In this document: positions 33,379-41,985 of the stretch, piece by piece
Position numbering within the stretch: the stretch's first letter is position 1
Layout: every line of letters begins with the position of its first letter
DNA from: Opitutus sp. GAS368
GTDB taxonomy: Bacteria; Verrucomicrobiota; Verrucomicrobiia; Opitutales; Opitutaceae
DNA length: 44,545 bases
NCBI GenBank assembly: GCA_945903465.1
Contig: CAMDOF010000049.1
Location: 1-44,545 of the forward strand
Direction of reading: 5' to 3'
Translations under genes and position numbers: made by a program
The notes under the pieces: model-generated
Told to the model about the DNA's origin: nothing
Database searches by the model: none
What the model saw: only the letters and a program-made list of their open reading frames with translations

Positions 33379-34425
33379 CTACCGGCGCGACAAGACGATT
33401 TGCCCGCCGCGATCGGTCGTCGTCCGTAATCCCGCGCTGGCCTCAATCAGCCGCGCAAATCCATCAGGATCGTCGAGCCAGAAGATGCCGCTGATGCGCA
33501 AGTCCGCCAGCGTCGGATCGGCCAGCGCCAGTTGCGTGCGATTCTGTTGATTCAAGCGTAGCACGATCTCACCCAGGGGCGTCGCCGTAAATTCGACGCG
33601 CATAGTGCGCCAGGCGAGCGCTGACGCGATTTGCGGCGCGGCAACGGCCTCGATCTTCAGCAGTGTGAACTCCGCGGTGGCTACCGGCACGACGGTCCGC
33701 GTTCCCGCATCGAGGTAAGTGGGCGCCGGCGCCACCGTGGCCGGGCTCGGGTTCGCGATCCGTCGCTCGACGGCCACGCGGCCTTCCGTCACGAGCACAT
33801 CGATGGCTGCGGAGTCCATGCGGACGGAAAACTCGGTGCCAACGGCGTGCACCGCCACGCTGCCCGCGGTCACGACAAATGGCCGCGCCGCATCTTTCGC
33901 GACGGCAAAATGCGCCTCTCCGCGCAGGAGATGCACGTTCCTCTCCCTGGTCGAGAAGTTGAACGACACATCGGTGCCGGCCTTGAGCTCGACTACCGAA
34001 CCATCCGGCAGCGAGCGTCGTTCGGGTTTAACCTCAACCTGCCCGGCCCATTCAATTGGCGCAGGGGCGCTACGATGGCGCAGTGCCACTACCGCGAAGG
34101 CCAACGCGGCGGCGGCTGCGAGACTGCCGGCGAAAAGGGGCCAGCGTTTGAGCTTGGACCGGCTGCGTGTGCGCTGTTCGACGGCCTGCACCACCAGATC
34201 AGCCTGCCCGGTAAAACGCGGCTTTTGCATGAACCGCCACGCAGCTTCAATTTCCCTCACGGCGGCGACGTGTCGCGCATCCGCGAGCAGCCACTCGCTG
34301 AACTGCGCCTGTTCGTCCGCCGTCAATCCCTCGTCCCTTCGCGCCAGCCAGTCGGCGGCCGTGGTTTGCACCGCCTCGGAGCTGGCGTCCCTCCGCCGTG
34401 AAAATCTTCCTTGCGCTGGCTTCAT
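33379..34425 (-). CDS. FecR-family anti-sigma factor
   Basis: 348 residues. The N-terminal cytoplasmic sigma-binding segment (ADWLARRDEGLTADEQAQFS, then AVREIEAAWRFM) is followed by one transmembrane helix (PLFAGSLAAAAALAFAVVAL, about residues 110-130). The periplasmic FecR domain comes next (RRSLPDGSVVELKAGT, LRGEAHFAVAKDA, VGTEFSVR), and then a C-terminal STN-like DUF4974 domain (FTATPLGEIVLRLNQQNRTQ). The start at 34425 is chosen because its ATG overlaps the sigma-factor stop (ATGA) and AAGGAG lies at the ideal distance. It is translationally coupled to the sigma gene and would hold that sigma inactive until a signal arrives. Confidence 0.93.
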   Translation of the reverse strand: MKPAQGRFSRRRDASSEAVQTTAADWLARRDEGLTADEQAQFSEWLLADARHVAAVREIEAAWRFMQKPRFTGQADLVVQAVEQRTRSRSKLKRWPLFAGSLAAAAALAFAVVALRHRSAPAPIEWAGQVEVKPERRSLPDGSVVELKAGTDVSFNFSTRERNVHLLRGEAHFAVAKDAARPFVVTAGSVAVHAVGTEFSVRMDSAAIDVLVTEGRVAVERRIANPSPATVAPAPTYLDAGTRTVVPVATAEFTLLKIEAVAAPQIASALAWRTMRVEFTATPLGEIVLRLNQQNRTQLALADPTLADLRISGIFWLDDPDGFARLIEASAGLRTTTDRGGQIVLSRR

Positions 34426-35036
34426 GACTGCTCCTTCGCAATGACGCCGCGATGCCGGAGAAATTCGCTGCACCGCTTCATACCCCTGGCCAGTTGCACG
34501 CGTACGGTGGCCTCGGCGAGACCGAGGCGCCGGGCGACTTCCCCGGAGTCCAAGCCGCGCAGGACCCGCAGCATGACAATCTCCCGGCAGCGATCCGGCA
34601 GATCGACCATCGCGGCGGTGATGAGTTCAAGTTCATCCTTGGTGCAGACACATTCGACCACATCGGCATCGTCTTCCAAAACGTGCAGCGGTCCCAATTC
34701 GTTTACCGTTATCGGCGAAATAAATTTTTGTTTGCGGAAAAAACTAACGACCGAATTGCGCGCGACGTGAAAGAGAAATCCTTTTACCGAAGTCAGCCGC
34801 CCGTCCCGGTGGGCGAGATACGCCTTGAGGAACGACTCCTGCACAAAATCGTCCACGTCCGCCAAAGTCGGAAATTTTCGATGCAGGTAGGCGCGAAGGG
34901 CCGGCTCGTGCGGCTGCAGCTCCTCGGCAAACCAGCGGGTCTGGTCCGCGCCGGGAGAGAGCTCAGAAGATCTCGGGGGTGAGCTCACGCGGGGTAAAGC
35001 TATGCAGCGTTTTGGGACAATCCCGGGAAATTTCAA
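34422..35036 (-). CDS. ECF-family RNA polymerase sigma factor
   Basis: 204 residues. Sigma region 2 is recognisable in EPALRAYLHRKFPTLADVDD and VQESFLKAYLAH, and region 4 in AAMVDLPDRCREIVMLRVLR followed by GEVARRLGLAEATVRVQLAR, a helix-turn-helix for the -35 element. The first about 30 residues are not conserved, so the real start may be a little downstream, for example at an in-frame GTG near residue 17. It heads the sigma-fecR-stn-receptor-amidase run and is expected to activate those genes when FecR releases it. Confidence 0.92.
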   Translation of the reverse strand: MKFPGIVPKRCIALPRVSSPPRSSELSPGADQTRWFAEELQPHEPALRAYLHRKFPTLADVDDFVQESFLKAYLAHRDGRLTSVKGFLFHVARNSVVSFFRKQKFISPITVNELGPLHVLEDDADVVECVCTKDELELITAAMVDLPDRCREIVMLRVLRGLDSGEVARRLGLAEATVRVQLARGMKRCSEFLRHRGVIAKEQS

Positions 35037-35153
35037 GCCGCTATTTCAGGCTGGGCCACGAACCAGCTAGTCCGCGATCACTTTCCCGCGTCAACGAACG
35101 ATCTCGAACCGACCTTCGCCTCGATCCCGTCGCCACCGCCTCGGTTCATGCTA

Positions 35154-36281
35154 CTAGACCGCCACGATGGTGGCGACGGTTTCATCCGCCTCCGAATAGG
35201 GATGCTGCGCGGGCAGGCTGGCGTCGCACAAATCCCCGTGGCACAGCCCGAAGCTGAACAAGCACCCCGTCACCGGCGCCAAGACCGGCACGCGCTCCAA
35301 ATCCTTCTCGCGGATGATGTGTCCCAGCGGCTGGCCTTTTTCGACATAATCCTCCGGCGCCAGATTGCGGTTTTTCTCCCGCACGAGGGCCGGCACGAAA
35401 AGGCCGGTGTCGGGCGCCTTCGCCAGATGACGATTGTCTTTGCTGAGCGTCGCCCGCGGTCCCTCGATCGGCTCCAGCTCACCGGGGAGCATCCCCAGCT
35501 GCTTCGCGATGTTGACCATGGAACTTAATCCGAGCTGCACCTGCCGCTCCGAGATTTCAAACTGGCCGGAGAGCTCCATGCCCACGGCGCAGCCGCCGTG
35601 CTTCAGCATGAGCTGGTTGATCAGCATGTTCTTTTCGGGCGTAGCCGCCGGCAGCACGAACCGCATGAACCGCGTGGCCGTCACCTCGGCCAGCGGGCGG
35701 GACGGCTCGTGGCCAAGCACCCCCAGGGTCTCCGCGGCGTTCATCCGCTGGTAACAGTGAATATCCACGAGGTGGCTGCAGTGGCGGATGACGGCCTGGT
35801 CCAGGGCGAAGGCCACCCGCTGCGTGTTGTTACCATCCGGGCTGCCCGGCCACCGCTGCATATTGTGCTCCTTGGTGGGATGGATCCGGTTGTTCTGCTC
35901 CGGCCCGAGGCCGAACGAATGCCGCCGGACGCGAATGGCGAGGAGGTTGGCCATCGGCAGAAGCCAGACCGAACCCTTCGTGAGCTGGCGCTCACAAATA
36001 TCCTGCAGCCGCATCGCCACTTCGCTGCCGATGACTTCATTGCCATGCTGGGCGGCCACGAGGAGTAACGCGGGACCGTCCCGCCCGCTCTCGACCCGCC
36101 GGAAGGGGGTGTGAAGTACCGTCCCGTCCTCCAGGACAGTCGCAACTCTATCCCTGACGATCTTGTTCGCATTGCTGCCACGAGCCGGCGCGGCGGCGCG
36201 GGCGGATTTGATCTGGGTACTCGCGAGGCCGATCCCGGCCATGCTGGACAGCTTCAAAAAATCTCGGCGGTTTCTCTTCAT
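35154..36281 (-). CDS. Tat-exported succinylglutamate desuccinylase/aspartoacylase-like protein
   Basis: 375 residues with a Tat signal (RNRRDFLKLSSMAGIGLAST). The M14-like zinc hydrolase core is complete: HGNE (His79, Glu82), the substrate-binding NNR near 130-132, DIH (His175) and the general-base Glu in GMELSG near 236. The family cleaves N-acyl amino acids or related amides. A C-terminal stretch (LAPEDYVEKGQPLGHIIREK) forms the biotinyl/lipoyl-like barrel seen in many of these enzymes. A good ribosome site (GGAACGATC) precedes the ATG. Export to the periplasm is unusual compared with cytoplasmic AstE. It starts a run of amide-hydrolase genes. Confidence 0.87.
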   Translation of the reverse strand: MKRNRRDFLKLSSMAGIGLASTQIKSARAAAPARGSNANKIVRDRVATVLEDGTVLHTPFRRVESGRDGPALLLVAAQHGNEVIGSEVAMRLQDICERQLTKGSVWLLPMANLLAIRVRRHSFGLGPEQNNRIHPTKEHNMQRWPGSPDGNNTQRVAFALDQAVIRHCSHLVDIHCYQRMNAAETLGVLGHEPSRPLAEVTATRFMRFVLPAATPEKNMLINQLMLKHGGCAVGMELSGQFEISERQVQLGLSSMVNIAKQLGMLPGELEPIEGPRATLSKDNRHLAKAPDTGLFVPALVREKNRNLAPEDYVEKGQPLGHIIREKDLERVPVLAPVTGCLFSFGLCHGDLCDASLPAQHPYSEADETVATIVAV

Positions 36282-36482
36282 GATCGTTCCAGGGGATGAA
36301 ACTTTTTCCTACGGGGCGGGGGTGCGTAGTGCCGGCATCGAACCGAGCCACAGGGGAGCTGAATCAAAGGTAACCAGACACTCTTCGCGGAAACGCACCA
36401 CCCTTTTCAGCTTCGTGTTTGGCCGCGGCGTTCACCGCGTCGCCCACAGCGCGCGCCGCAGCCGGGCATTCGATGCCGCGTC

Positions 36483-37841
36483 CTAGCGCCGTCGCTTGAA
36501 CGCGGCCGGCATGAGTTCGTGCACGGTGCCGACGATGCGATCCTCGACCCCCGGGGCAAAGGGCGCGGGCCAATCGTCCACCAGCATCGCGCCGCCGCCC
36601 TCGTAGCCGCCCTCCTGCAAGACCCGCTCGGACGGGATGTAGGCGGGCACATCGTTGGCGTAGCTGTTCACCCACAGGCGCTCCGAATCCAGCTCGCGTT
36701 TCAAACGCAATGCGTAGTCGACCACGACCTCGCCGGAGAGGAACACCATCGCGAGTTCGGGACCGAAATTCCAAACCTGCACCAGATACGGCAACGCCGC
36801 CGGCAGCACGATCCCCCGGTCGAGTTTGGCGAGCTGCATCTTCGCGTGGTAGGCAACCGTCCGGGATTTGTCGCTGGTCTTCGCCTCCCACTCCGCGCGG
36901 GTCGGCAGCGGACCGAACGGCAGGAGGATCTGCCGGGTCCGGCACTCGAGCGGACTCGTCAACGGCTTGAGTGTCTTTCCGCCGGCCAGCCGCCTGGCCT
37001 CGGCGCCCAGCGCCTGACCGTGCTCGATGGCGTTTTCGTATTTGCCGCGGGGACTCGGGTTTTGGTCCGCGCCGCAACCGATGGCGGTCAGCGCAATCGC
37101 CCCGGGAAATTCCTTTTCCAGGTATTCCTGCGCGCACCCCGCCCAATCGGCGTGAAATTTGTTGAAGCCGGTCGTGGTGCAATGGCACGCGTAGCTGGTG
37201 AGGAGGGCGCGCACCTTGCCGTCGGCGCCGGTCACGCGCAGCACGGGGAGGGAATGATCCTCCGGACGGAACGTAGTGACGCGCCGGTTGTGGGCAAACC
37301 CCACGTGACCCACGCCCCAGGCGAGCGTCGCGGGCTGACGGTCGGCCAGCGCCGCGAGGGCGACTTTCTCCAGGAGGTCGGTGAGGTCGCGCGTATAACG
37401 CTGGATGCGCTCCCAATGGTCGGCCGGGACGTCGGTCCCGAACAGCGCGGCGCCGAACTCGGTGATGCCGATTCCGACCAGCATCGGCGCACTGTGCGTG
37501 TGACTGGAGCAAATCGCCACGCGCTCGCCCACGACCCTGGTTTTGGCGCCGAGCCGCTTCGCCAACTCGTCGCGAATGCTGCCGGGGACCCCGCAGTTGT
37601 CGACCGTGAGCAGCACGGCGGGCTGGTCGGCATCGCTCCCGAACGCGATCGCCTTGGCGAAGAGGCGTTGCTCCACCCCGTCCACCTCCGTTCGCCTGCC
37701 GCCGTAACCGTTGAGCCGGACCGGATAATCCGGGGTGATGTCCACCTTGGCGGCTCCGACCATCCAGGTCGTGGCGTCGACGGCAGAAAGGGGGTCGATC
37801 GCGAAACAGAGCGTGAGGATCGTCAGGCAGCGTTTGAACAT
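36483..37841 (-). CDS. Neutral/alkaline ceramidase-like amidase (subtype A)
   Basis: 452 residues with a signal peptide (LTILTLCFAIDPLSAVD). Subtype A markers are the same as in the gene at 28267: SSHTHSAP (His114, His116), YACHCTT (His220), CGADQNPSPRG, and AYIPSERVLQEGGYEGGG. A longer open frame to 38903 runs through the SDR gene in another frame and is an artefact; the ATG at 37841 gives a clean signal peptide. It lies 149 bases after the SDR gene, in the same direction, and is probably part of the same transcription unit as the next four genes. Confidence 0.88.
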   Translation of the reverse strand: MFKRCLTILTLCFAIDPLSAVDATTWMVGAAKVDITPDYPVRLNGYGGRRTEVDGVEQRLFAKAIAFGSDADQPAVLLTVDNCGVPGSIRDELAKRLGAKTRVVGERVAICSSHTHSAPMLVGIGITEFGAALFGTDVPADHWERIQRYTRDLTDLLEKVALAALADRQPATLAWGVGHVGFAHNRRVTTFRPEDHSLPVLRVTGADGKVRALLTSYACHCTTTGFNKFHADWAGCAQEYLEKEFPGAIALTAIGCGADQNPSPRGKYENAIEHGQALGAEARRLAGGKTLKPLTSPLECRTRQILLPFGPLPTRAEWEAKTSDKSRTVAYHAKMQLAKLDRGIVLPAALPYLVQVWNFGPELAMVFLSGEVVVDYALRLKRELDSERLWVNSYANDVPAYIPSERVLQEGGYEGGGAMLVDDWPAPFAPGVEDRIVGTVHELMPAAFKRRR

Positions 37842-37990
37842 GGCAGGAAGGTTGCGGGAAGAGGGGAACCGGGGATAAGGGTAATTCGAAGCGGGAAAGT
37901 TCTCTTGAACGGGCCTCACCGCCAAAGCGAGAGGCGTGCTCCAGCAGTCATGCCACGGCGCGACGCCGCCGTCCGGTGAATGCGGGCGGA

Positions 37991-38749
37991 CTAAATCATC
38001 AGGTCGCCGCCGTTGATGTCGAGCGAGGCGCCGGTGATGTAGGCCGCCCGGTCGGAACAGAGGAAGGCCACCAACTCCGCCACCTCGCCGGGCCGGCCCA
38101 AGCGCGGAATGGGAAAGCCGCGGGCGTAGGCCTGGGAGCGTTCGTCGCTGATCGTCGCCCGCACCATCTCGGTATCGATCAATCCCGGGCAGACCGCGTT
38201 CACGGTGATGCCGTGACGCGCCACCTCTTTCGCCAGGTGCCGCGTGAGGCCGAGCACGCCCGCCTTGGCGGCCGTGTAATGCGCGCCACCCACGGTGCTG
38301 ACGTTCTTTCCCGCAGTGGACGAAAAGTTGACGATGCGCCCCCACTGCGCGGCCTTCATCGCCGGCAGCACGGCCTGCGAGCAGAGAAACGTGCCCTTCA
38401 GGTTCACGCCCAGGATGAAGTCCCACTCCTCCTCGCTGATCTCGGGTACCGCCGTGGGACGCAGGACGCCCGCATTGTTGACGAGAACGTGGATGGCGCC
38501 GAAACGCTCCACGACTTGTGCGACCATGCGCCTCACGTCGGCGCCACGGGAAACGTCGGCCGGAACGGCGATGGCCGTGCCCCCGCTCGCGTTTAAATCG
38601 AGTGCCACTTTCTGCGCCGCTTCGGCGGAGACGTCGTTGATCACGACAGTCGCGCCTCGTTCGCTGAGCGCTTCCGCCACGGCCCGGCCCATGCCCTGAC
38701 CGGCGCCCGTCACGAGGGCGATTCGCCCTTTCAAATTTTCGATATGCAT
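37991..38749 (-). CDS. SDR-family oxidoreductase
   Basis: 252 residues, a classical short-chain dehydrogenase. The nucleotide-binding TGAGQGMG is at residues 14-21, NNAG near 92, and the catalytic Ser-Tyr-Lys in FSSTAG and HYTAAKAG (Tyr about 157, Lys about 161). The C-terminus reads ASLDINGGDLMI. Asp in INDVS after the second strand suggests NAD preference. The start at 38749 is favoured because family similarity begins there; 19 further in-frame codons upstream are unlike the family. It is cytoplasmic, sitting among secreted amidases, so it may process an imported product. Confidence 0.9.
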   Translation of the reverse strand: MHIENLKGRIALVTGAGQGMGRAVAEALSERGATVVINDVSAEAAQKVALDLNASGGTAIAVPADVSRGADVRRMVAQVVERFGAIHVLVNNAGVLRPTAVPEISEEEWDFILGVNLKGTFLCSQAVLPAMKAAQWGRIVNFSSTAGKNVSTVGGAHYTAAKAGVLGLTRHLAKEVARHGITVNAVCPGLIDTEMVRATISDERSQAYARGFPIPRLGRPGEVAELVAFLCSDRAAYITGASLDINGGDLMI

Positions 38750-38809
38750 GATGAAAAATCGCGGCCTTTTGAACCTTCGCGCGCGACTTTCGTCTCGCGG
38801 CGCCAACGC

Positions 38810-40258
38810 CTACCGTTTTTGCAGCGACCGTAACATGTCCGCCAGCGCCGCCTCGATCTTCGTCGACGCCTCGACCTCCAACGGCGACCAGCGACAGCGC
38901 CACGTTTCGTAGCCACCTAGGGCGTGCTGTTCCGGCGTCGGCAGGTAGCCGTGGTATCCGTTCGCCAGCCCCACGGTGAAGGTCGGCTTGAACGGGCTCG
39001 CGGCGCGGATATTCAGCCCGGTCTGCGCAAACACCTCGTTCGGAATGGTCGCGATCGCCGCATCGCCGATGCGGAAAGCCTGCAACTTCAGCTCCGCCGT
39101 CTTCGGGAAGGTGGACTCGGCCATCTTCAGCGTCTCATACGCGTAAACGCCGGGAATATTAATGACCTTGTTCACCGTCTCGTCATTGAGCGGCCCGATC
39201 ATGCGCGTCGCGCGCGCGACGTCCTCGGCGCTGGGCAGGCGGTGCTTCACGGTGAGCGTGCGCTCGACGACGGCCAGCTTCACGTTCGCGCCCAGCGTCA
39301 TGCCACGATAGGCCTCCACCGCGCGATCGGCCAGCTTCGACGCGACCTCGCGGATGCGCTGCATCGGCTCCGGGCGCTTTGCGCCCTTCACCGGCGCCTT
39401 GCGGTAATCCTGGTTGTTGATGTCGCCGCTGGTGCCGTTGGCCATCGCCGCCGTGAAGCGCTCATCCCCGTGCAGCCGCTGTTTCACCTGCCCCGCGAAC
39501 TCCGCGAAATAATCGGCCGAGAACATGCCCGCCGGCACGCCGCCCACATAGTGCAGCGAGTAGGTGGCGAACAGCGCGATGGGCCGGCCGTCCAGCGCCG
39601 ACGCCGCCACGATGCTCAGCTGCGGATCGACCGGCCCGGCCGGCCTCACCAGATCGTCCCCCAGCGGGCCGGGGTTCATCTTCACCCGGTCCGTCGTGCG
39701 GCCAAAAGGGTCGGGCGGCAGCTTGCCCTCCCGCACGATCCAACGCCGGCAAAAAACCTCGTCCGTTACATCGACCGCCGCCACGCCCACCTTCGCCGGC
39801 TCGAGCCGCCGGTGCGCTTCGATCACCGCCGCCGCGAGTTTCTCGCGCAACAGCTGCGGGTAATGCTCATCGGGCTTGTTGAGCCCCAGCTCCGCCGTGG
39901 CCGGCGCCGAATGATTGTGCGTCGCCGACATCAGCATGTGCGCCGCGGGGATACCCGTCGCCTTTTCCGCGAGGCGCTTGGCGCCGTCGTAGATTTCGCG
40001 CGGGACCATGGTCGAGTCCACCACGACCATCGCGAGCTTCGTCACGCCGTCGTCGAGCACCAGCGCCCGCGCCCAGAGGGGATCGTGAACCTTGCCGATC
40101 GACTGCTTCGTCCAGCCGTTGCCCAGCGGTGACGGCAGCACGGTGGGCGTGATGTCGACGGCCGCCGCCCCGGCGCGCAGCACCGGTTTGTCCGCGGCGC
40201 GGGCCGGCAGCACGAGAACCAATAGGGCGAGAGGCAGCGAAAGCCAGCGTGAACACAT
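38810..40258 (-). CDS. Neutral/alkaline ceramidase-like protein (subtype B)
   Basis: 482 residues with a signal peptide (WLSLPLALLVLVLPARAAD). Zinc motif SATHNHSAP (His114, His116). YSLHYVGGVP replaces the YACHPTT of subtype A, and NGTSGDINNQDY replaces CGADQNP. The C-terminus carries ANGYHGYLPTPEQHALGGYE. AGGA in the leader supports the ATG at 40258. It is closely related in layout to the next gene upstream (40303-41850), and the two are separated by only 44 bases, so they look like a diverged tandem duplication. Confidence 0.88.
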   Translation of the reverse strand: MCSRWLSLPLALLVLVLPARAADKPVLRAGAAAVDITPTVLPSPLGNGWTKQSIGKVHDPLWARALVLDDGVTKLAMVVVDSTMVPREIYDGAKRLAEKATGIPAAHMLMSATHNHSAPATAELGLNKPDEHYPQLLREKLAAAVIEAHRRLEPAKVGVAAVDVTDEVFCRRWIVREGKLPPDPFGRTTDRVKMNPGPLGDDLVRPAGPVDPQLSIVAASALDGRPIALFATYSLHYVGGVPAGMFSADYFAEFAGQVKQRLHGDERFTAAMANGTSGDINNQDYRKAPVKGAKRPEPMQRIREVASKLADRAVEAYRGMTLGANVKLAVVERTLTVKHRLPSAEDVARATRMIGPLNDETVNKVINIPGVYAYETLKMAESTFPKTAELKLQAFRIGDAAIATIPNEVFAQTGLNIRAASPFKPTFTVGLANGYHGYLPTPEQHALGGYETWRCRWSPLEVEASTKIEAALADMLRSLQKR

Positions 40259-40302
40259 GGGAAAATCCTGGGTTGAAAATAGAAAGGGCGGACTGCCGCC
40301 GG

Positions 40303-41850
40303 TCACGGCGCCACCCCGTTGCCCGCCGGATCCTGCATCGATTTCATCATGCCCAGAATCGTCGAAAGAATCTTCGGCGCGGCCTGCTTTTCCAATCGAT
40401 TGATCCCGAGCCAGGTCTCGTAGCCCCCGACTTCATAGTGGTTTGGCGTCGGCATGTATCCGAACCAGCCGTTCGCGAGCGAAATTGTGAACGACTTCTC
40501 GAACGGCGTGCGCGCCTTGAGCTCCAGCCCCATCTCCGCAAAGGTCTCGGCCGGGATGACCCCGATGCCGACGCCGCCCACCCGGATGGCCTGCACCGGC
40601 ACGCGCAATTGCTTCGGCGCCTCCAGCGACAACAACAGCCACTGCGCATACGTGGTCTCGAGCGGATGCCACCGCGGCTTCGTCGGCGGATTCGCCACCA
40701 ACTCGCGGGCGGCGGCCACCATCTCCGGCGTCGGCTGCCGCGGCGTGAGCGGGAGTTCCTCGTAGCGGGAGTCGATCTTCACCCAATCTTGATAGGTCAC
40801 GCTCTGATAGGCGCGGTAAACCTCGCCGGCCACGAGATTGGCGACGCGCCGCATTTTGACGTACGGCTCTTCGGGGACGACGCCCTTGGGAAAATTGACA
40901 TTATTCACGTCGGCGCTCGTGCCGTTGGACATCATCGCCACGAAGGGCGGATCCTGATGCGTCGTCCCGAGCATTTCGGCCATCCGCTCCGCAAACATGC
41001 CGTAGTAGTCGGCGGAAAAGGTCCGCGGGGTGACGCCGCCCACGTAATGCAGCGAATAGTTCGCCAGCAGGGCGATCGGGCGACCGGCCTTGGACTGCAC
41101 CGAAAGAAAGACGATCTCCGGATCCGTCGGGCCCGCCGGCTTGATCAGATCGGCCGAGCCCGGCGCGGGATTCATCCGCACCTGGTCGACGCCGCCGAAG
41201 GGATTGCGGCGGTTCTGCTCGGACTTCACGAACCACCGCCGGTTGAAGACCTGGCCCGGTTCCCGTCCCACACCCCAACCGATCCGGGCCGGCTCCAAGC
41301 GCTGGATCGCCGACTGCACGCTGTCCGCGACGCGGCGGGCGATGAATTTCTGATAGGACGTCAACGGGGCCGCCGAGTGGGTGAACCCGTCCATGTCGAG
41401 CACCTGGGTGATGCTGTCGGGCCCGGAGGCCCGCCACGCCGAACCCGCACTGTGCGAATGAGTCGCCGCCATCACAATGTGCGAACCGGGCAGGCCCGTC
41501 AGTTCGGTCGTCCATTTTTTGGCCTGGTCGCAAACCGACAGTGGCAAGCCGACATTGTCGCAGACCACGATCGCGATGCGGTTGGTGCCGTCATCGAGCA
41601 CCAGGGTCCGCACATGCAACGGATCGTGCACCCGGATCCCGGTCACTTCCGCCGTGAAACTTCCGGGCAGCACGGTGCCCAGCTCCGGCGTGATGTCCGA
41701 ACGATCCGCCCCGGCGCGCAGCACCGGTTCACCGGCCGGCACCGGGCGGGCGAGGAACACGGAGACCGCAAAAAGCGCGAACGTCGTCCGGCAGGAAATC
41801 AGGGAACGGCACGTTCGCGAGAAGCGGGCGAAGGCAGAAAGGAGAGCCAT
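40303..41850 (-). CDS. Neutral/alkaline ceramidase-like protein (subtype B)
   Basis: 515 residues with an N-terminal signal (TTFALFAVSVFLARPVPAGE). It shares subtype B motifs with its downstream neighbour: AATHSHSAG (His131, His133), YSLHYVGGVTPRTFSADY, NGTSADVNNVNFP and ANGWFGYMPTPNHYEVGGYE. The replacement of Asn by Ser between the zinc histidines and the 30-residue longer N-terminus are the main differences. No strong ribosome site is visible at this start, so an internal start remains possible. It probably acts on an N-acylated substrate outside the cytoplasm. Confidence 0.88.
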   Translation of the reverse strand: MALLSAFARFSRTCRSLISCRTTFALFAVSVFLARPVPAGEPVLRAGADRSDITPELGTVLPGSFTAEVTGIRVHDPLHVRTLVLDDGTNRIAIVVCDNVGLPLSVCDQAKKWTTELTGLPGSHIVMAATHSHSAGSAWRASGPDSITQVLDMDGFTHSAAPLTSYQKFIARRVADSVQSAIQRLEPARIGWGVGREPGQVFNRRWFVKSEQNRRNPFGGVDQVRMNPAPGSADLIKPAGPTDPEIVFLSVQSKAGRPIALLANYSLHYVGGVTPRTFSADYYGMFAERMAEMLGTTHQDPPFVAMMSNGTSADVNNVNFPKGVVPEEPYVKMRRVANLVAGEVYRAYQSVTYQDWVKIDSRYEELPLTPRQPTPEMVAAARELVANPPTKPRWHPLETTYAQWLLLSLEAPKQLRVPVQAIRVGGVGIGVIPAETFAEMGLELKARTPFEKSFTISLANGWFGYMPTPNHYEVGGYETWLGINRLEKQAAPKILSTILGMMKSMQDPAGNGVAP

Positions 41851-41985
41851 CGAAAAGTTGGGGTTGGCGGCAGGCTAGGACCGCGCGAAAACGCTTGCCA
41901 CGATTTTCGCACGAAAGTTGTGAAGCCAAACCACGCGGCCCAATGGCCCGGACCTGCCGGCCGCCCCCCTCTCCGGCACGGGCGC

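Noticed and set aside
36364..38903. Very long minus-strand open frames (to 38903 and 37512) across the SDR and ceramidase-like genes
   Set aside because: They are readings of GC-rich coding DNA in other frames. The parts upstream of 37841 lack any domain and overlap a well-supported SDR gene.
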